From Fidelibacterota bacterium (GTDB taxonomy: Bacteria > Bipolaricaulota > Bipolaricaulia > Bipolaricaulales > Bipolaricaulaceae): DNA of 6,709 nucleotides. Every line of letters starts with the position of its first letter. Position 1 is the stretch's first letter. This document shows, piece by piece, positions 5,328-6,709 of the stretch. Both the position numbers and the translations under genes were made by a program. The DNA lies in NCBI GenBank assembly GCA_024277405.1, contig JAJRVI010000038.1, positions 1-6,709 on the forward strand. Reading direction: 5' to 3'. The notes below the pieces were generated by a model that was not told the origin of the DNA, made no database searches, and worked only from the letters and a program-made list of their open reading frames with translations.

Positions 5328-6282
5328 CCAGGTCATCACACGCCTCAGGGAGGCGAACCGCGCCTTGGTGGTGGGCCACATCCGCCCGGATGGGGACGCC
5401 ATCGGTTCGGTGGCAGCGCTGACCCTCATCCTCCGGAAGCTCGGGATCGCGGCCGAGGGATGTATCCCCGACCACATCCCCTGGTTCTACCGGGAGATCC
5501 AGGGGACCCGGATCATCCGGAGCGTGGCGGAACTGCGGGGAAAGGGATTCGATACCGCTGTGGTGCTCGATGCCTCGGACATCTCCCGTATCGGGGAGGC
5601 CGCCCAGCTCCTCCCAGGCCGGGAGCCGGACGTGGTGCTGGACCATCACGTGACCAACACCGGATTCGGGGCCCTCAACCTCTGTCTCCCGAATTACGCC
5701 GCCACCGCGATGATCGTTCACGAGATCGGGAAGCGCCTCGTGCCCTATGACCGGGAGCTCGCCGAGGTCATCCTCCTCGGGATTGCCACCGATACCGGGT
5801 TCTTCAAATACGCCACGGTGGACGACCGCACCTTCGCCGTCGCCGCCGAGCTCGCACGACACGGGGCCCGGATCCAACCGATCGCCTCGGCGGTCCTCGA
5901 GCACCGCACCCCCAAGACCATCCGCCTCCTCGTGGACATGTTCCGGACGTTACGGCTCGAGGCGGGGGGGAAGCTCGCCTACGCCTACGTCTCCGCGGAG
6001 ATGCTCCGGCGGGCGGGATGCGGGGAGGAAGAGACCGAAGGCTTCGTGGGGGAGATCCGGGCGCTCCACGGGGTGGAGGTGGCGATCCTCTTCACCGAGT
6101 GGCCCGAGGGCGAGGTGCACGTGAGCCTCCGGTCCAAGGCCTATGTGGACGTCAGCCGGATCGCCCGGGCCTTGGGAGGGGGCGGGCATCCCCGGGCCGC
6201 GGGCTGCACCCTGCACGTCCCCCGCCTTCGGGACGCCATCGCGAGGGTGGTGGAGGCCGCGCGTGTCGCCCTCCTGGAATAG
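5311..6282 (+). CDS. nrnA: DHH/DHHA1 phosphoesterase, NrnA-like oligoribonuclease / pAp phosphatase
   Basis: A 323-residue two-domain phosphoesterase. The DHH domain shows VGHIRPDGDAIGS (21-33: His23, Asp27, Asp29), VVLDAS (84-89: Asp87), VVLDHHVTNTGFG (108-120: Asp111, His112, His113) and GIATDTGFF (157-165: Asp161), the full set of metal ligands. The C-terminal DHHA1 domain has VSLRS (271-275), VDVSRIARALGGGGHPRAAG (279-298), with the GGGGH substrate-binding loop at 289-293. Members of this group degrade very short RNAs from the 5' end and/or dephosphorylate 3'-phosphoadenosine 5'-phosphate; which activity dominates cannot be told from motifs. The ATG at 5311 (AAGGG 5 nt upstream) is preferred over an upstream in-frame start at 5218, because the DHH fold begins just after it and the upstream part is out-of-frame GNAT coding sequence. 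It overlaps the GNAT gene by 17 bp. No clear terminator is seen after its TAG. Confidence 0.93.
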   Translation: MKASLDQVITRLREANRALVVGHIRPDGDAIGSVAALTLILRKLGIAAEGCIPDHIPWFYREIQGTRIIRSVAELRGKGFDTAVVLDASDISRIGEAAQLLPGREPDVVLDHHVTNTGFGALNLCLPNYAATAMIVHEIGKRLVPYDRELAEVILLGIATDTGFFKYATVDDRTFAVAAELARHGARIQPIASAVLEHRTPKTIRLLVDMFRTLRLEAGGKLAYAYVSAEMLRRAGCGEEETEGFVGEIRALHGVEVAILFTEWPEGEVHVSLRSKAYVDVSRIARALGGGGHPRAAGCTLHVPRLRDAIARVVEAARVALLE

Positions 6283-6327
6283 CTCGTTGGAGCACCGCTT
6301 CGTCCCGGCGTTTCGAACGTTGGATCC

Positions 6328-6432
6328 CTACAGGCCGAGATAGGCGGCCCTTACCTCAGGGTTCTCGCGGAGCTCGGCGGCGGTTCCACGGAGGATGATG
6401 TGCCCGTTCCTCAATAAAGTAAAGCGGGCTTC
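6328..6432 (-). pseudogene. livF: Truncated C-terminal remnant of a LivF-type branched-chain amino-acid ABC transporter ATPase
   Basis: On the minus strand a short frame ends at TAG 6328-6330 and reads NGHIILRGTAAELRENP followed by EVRAAYLGL. This matches the conserved LivF C-terminus (nG-I-l-G-t-a-eL-dp-vr-aYLG). Upstream residues EARFTLLR (6409-6432) can still be aligned loosely to the LivF pattern, but similarity then stops and the composition turns AT-rich. Walker A, the signature motif and Walker B are all absent. The frame has no plausible start, and a stop lies upstream at 6481-6483. It lies just downstream of hutU on the same strand. LivF is one of the two ATPases of the Liv (HAAT) uptake system; here only a scar remains. 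Confidence 0.65.
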
Positions 6433-6500
6433 AATTGGTACATAGGTTCGTGTGGTACTTTCAGGAAATCTAATAAAAAATCATTCAGTTATCATATTCG
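6412..6500. other. AT-rich scar between the livF remnant and hutU
   Basis: By hand count 30 of 89 bases are G or C (34%), against clearly GC-rich flanks. The segment includes TAATAAAAAA (6471-6480), a GGTAC repeated at 6437-6441 and 6454-6458, and an inverted pair AAAGTA (6416-6421) and TACTTT (6456-6461). No transposase or complete terminal repeats are visible. It covers the last few codons of hutU and the point where LivF similarity ends, so it probably marks a past insertion, deletion or element excision. Confidence 0.5.
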
Positions 6501-6709
6501 ATTTTGGGAACGCGTACGCCGCGCTCCCTGGCCACCCGGATCGCCTTCTCGTACCCCGCGTCGGCGTGACGGGCAACCCCCAGACCGGGGTCCACGGTGA
6601 GGACCCGTTCCAGCCGCCGGTCCGCCTCCCGCGTCCCGTCGGCCACGATCACCATCCCCGCGTGGATGGATTTCCCGATGCCCACGCCTCCCCCGTGGTG
6701 CACCGACAC
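6485..6709 (-). CDS. hutU: Urocanate hydratase (urocanase), C-terminal part; 5' end outside window
   Basis: The minus-strand frame is open from the window edge to TGA 6485-6487, giving 74 residues. VSVHHGGGVGIGKSIHAGMV, then VADGT, RLERVLTVDPGLGVARHADAGYE and AIRVARERGVRVP are the well-conserved urocanase C-terminus. The enzyme uses tightly bound NAD+ to hydrate urocanate to imidazolonepropionate, the second step of histidine breakdown. The part holding the active-site cysteine is outside the window. After the canonical end near RVP, the protein finishes with KIEYDN, encoded in AT-rich DNA unlike the rest of the gene, which suggests that the last residues were replaced by a nearby rearrangement. 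The edge codon is an internal Val, not a start. Confidence 0.93.
   Translation of the reverse strand: MSVHHGGGVGIGKSIHAGMVIVADGTREADRRLERVLTVDPGLGVARHADAGYEKAIRVARERGVRVPKIEYDN

Noticed and set aside
6412..6480. CRISPR repeat or complete insertion sequence
   Set aside because: No repeat unit recurs with spacers, and there is no transposase or paired terminal repeat of useful length; only short words are duplicated.

Overview
The window is a stretch of chromosome from a GC-rich bacterium. Most genes are housekeeping genes in a compact layout, with strong G/C preference at third codon positions. The protein set (bL9, MurJ, TrpRS, NrnA-type DHH phosphoesterase, urocanate hydratase) is bacterial. 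The lineage cannot be fixed from the sequence. A deep-branching, amino-acid-using anaerobe such as a Bipolaricaulota-like organism would fit, but that is a guess.

Layout. Positions 1-378 hold the 3' part of the ribosomal protein bL9 gene. It is followed with no gap by a lipid II flippase gene of the MurJ family (379-1878). A tryptophanyl-tRNA synthetase gene lies on the opposite strand (1882-2856), and its stop codon is only 3 nt from the murJ stop. Upstream of trpS is a 530-nt gene-free region (2857-3386). On the minus strand this region holds a TATAAT-type promoter, a GC hairpin plus T7 terminator and a second promoter. On the plus strand it holds a strong candidate for a structured RNA leader. 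A plus-strand cluster follows: a COG2509-type FAD-dependent dehydrogenase (GTG start at 3387), a RimJ/RimL-type GNAT acetyltransferase (4746-5327) and an overlapping NrnA-like DHH phosphoesterase (5311-6282). After this, facing the cluster, come a truncated remnant of a branched-chain amino-acid ABC transporter ATPase (livF C-terminus), an AT-rich scar, and the 3' end of a urocanate hydratase gene running off the window.

The most interesting part is 3070-3386. A plus-strand RNA there can close a domain of about 260 nt with a 14-bp stem. The 3' strand of that stem can instead pair with the Shine-Dalgarno sequence of the downstream dehydrogenase. This is the architecture of a translational riboswitch or other structured leader, and I do not recognise it as a known class. 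A second possible leader control lies upstream of trpS: a short ORF containing one Trp codon, embedded in alternative pairings next to a strong Shine-Dalgarno. The right edge (6328-6505) looks like a rearrangement joint that removed most of a livF gene and changed the last residues of hutU.
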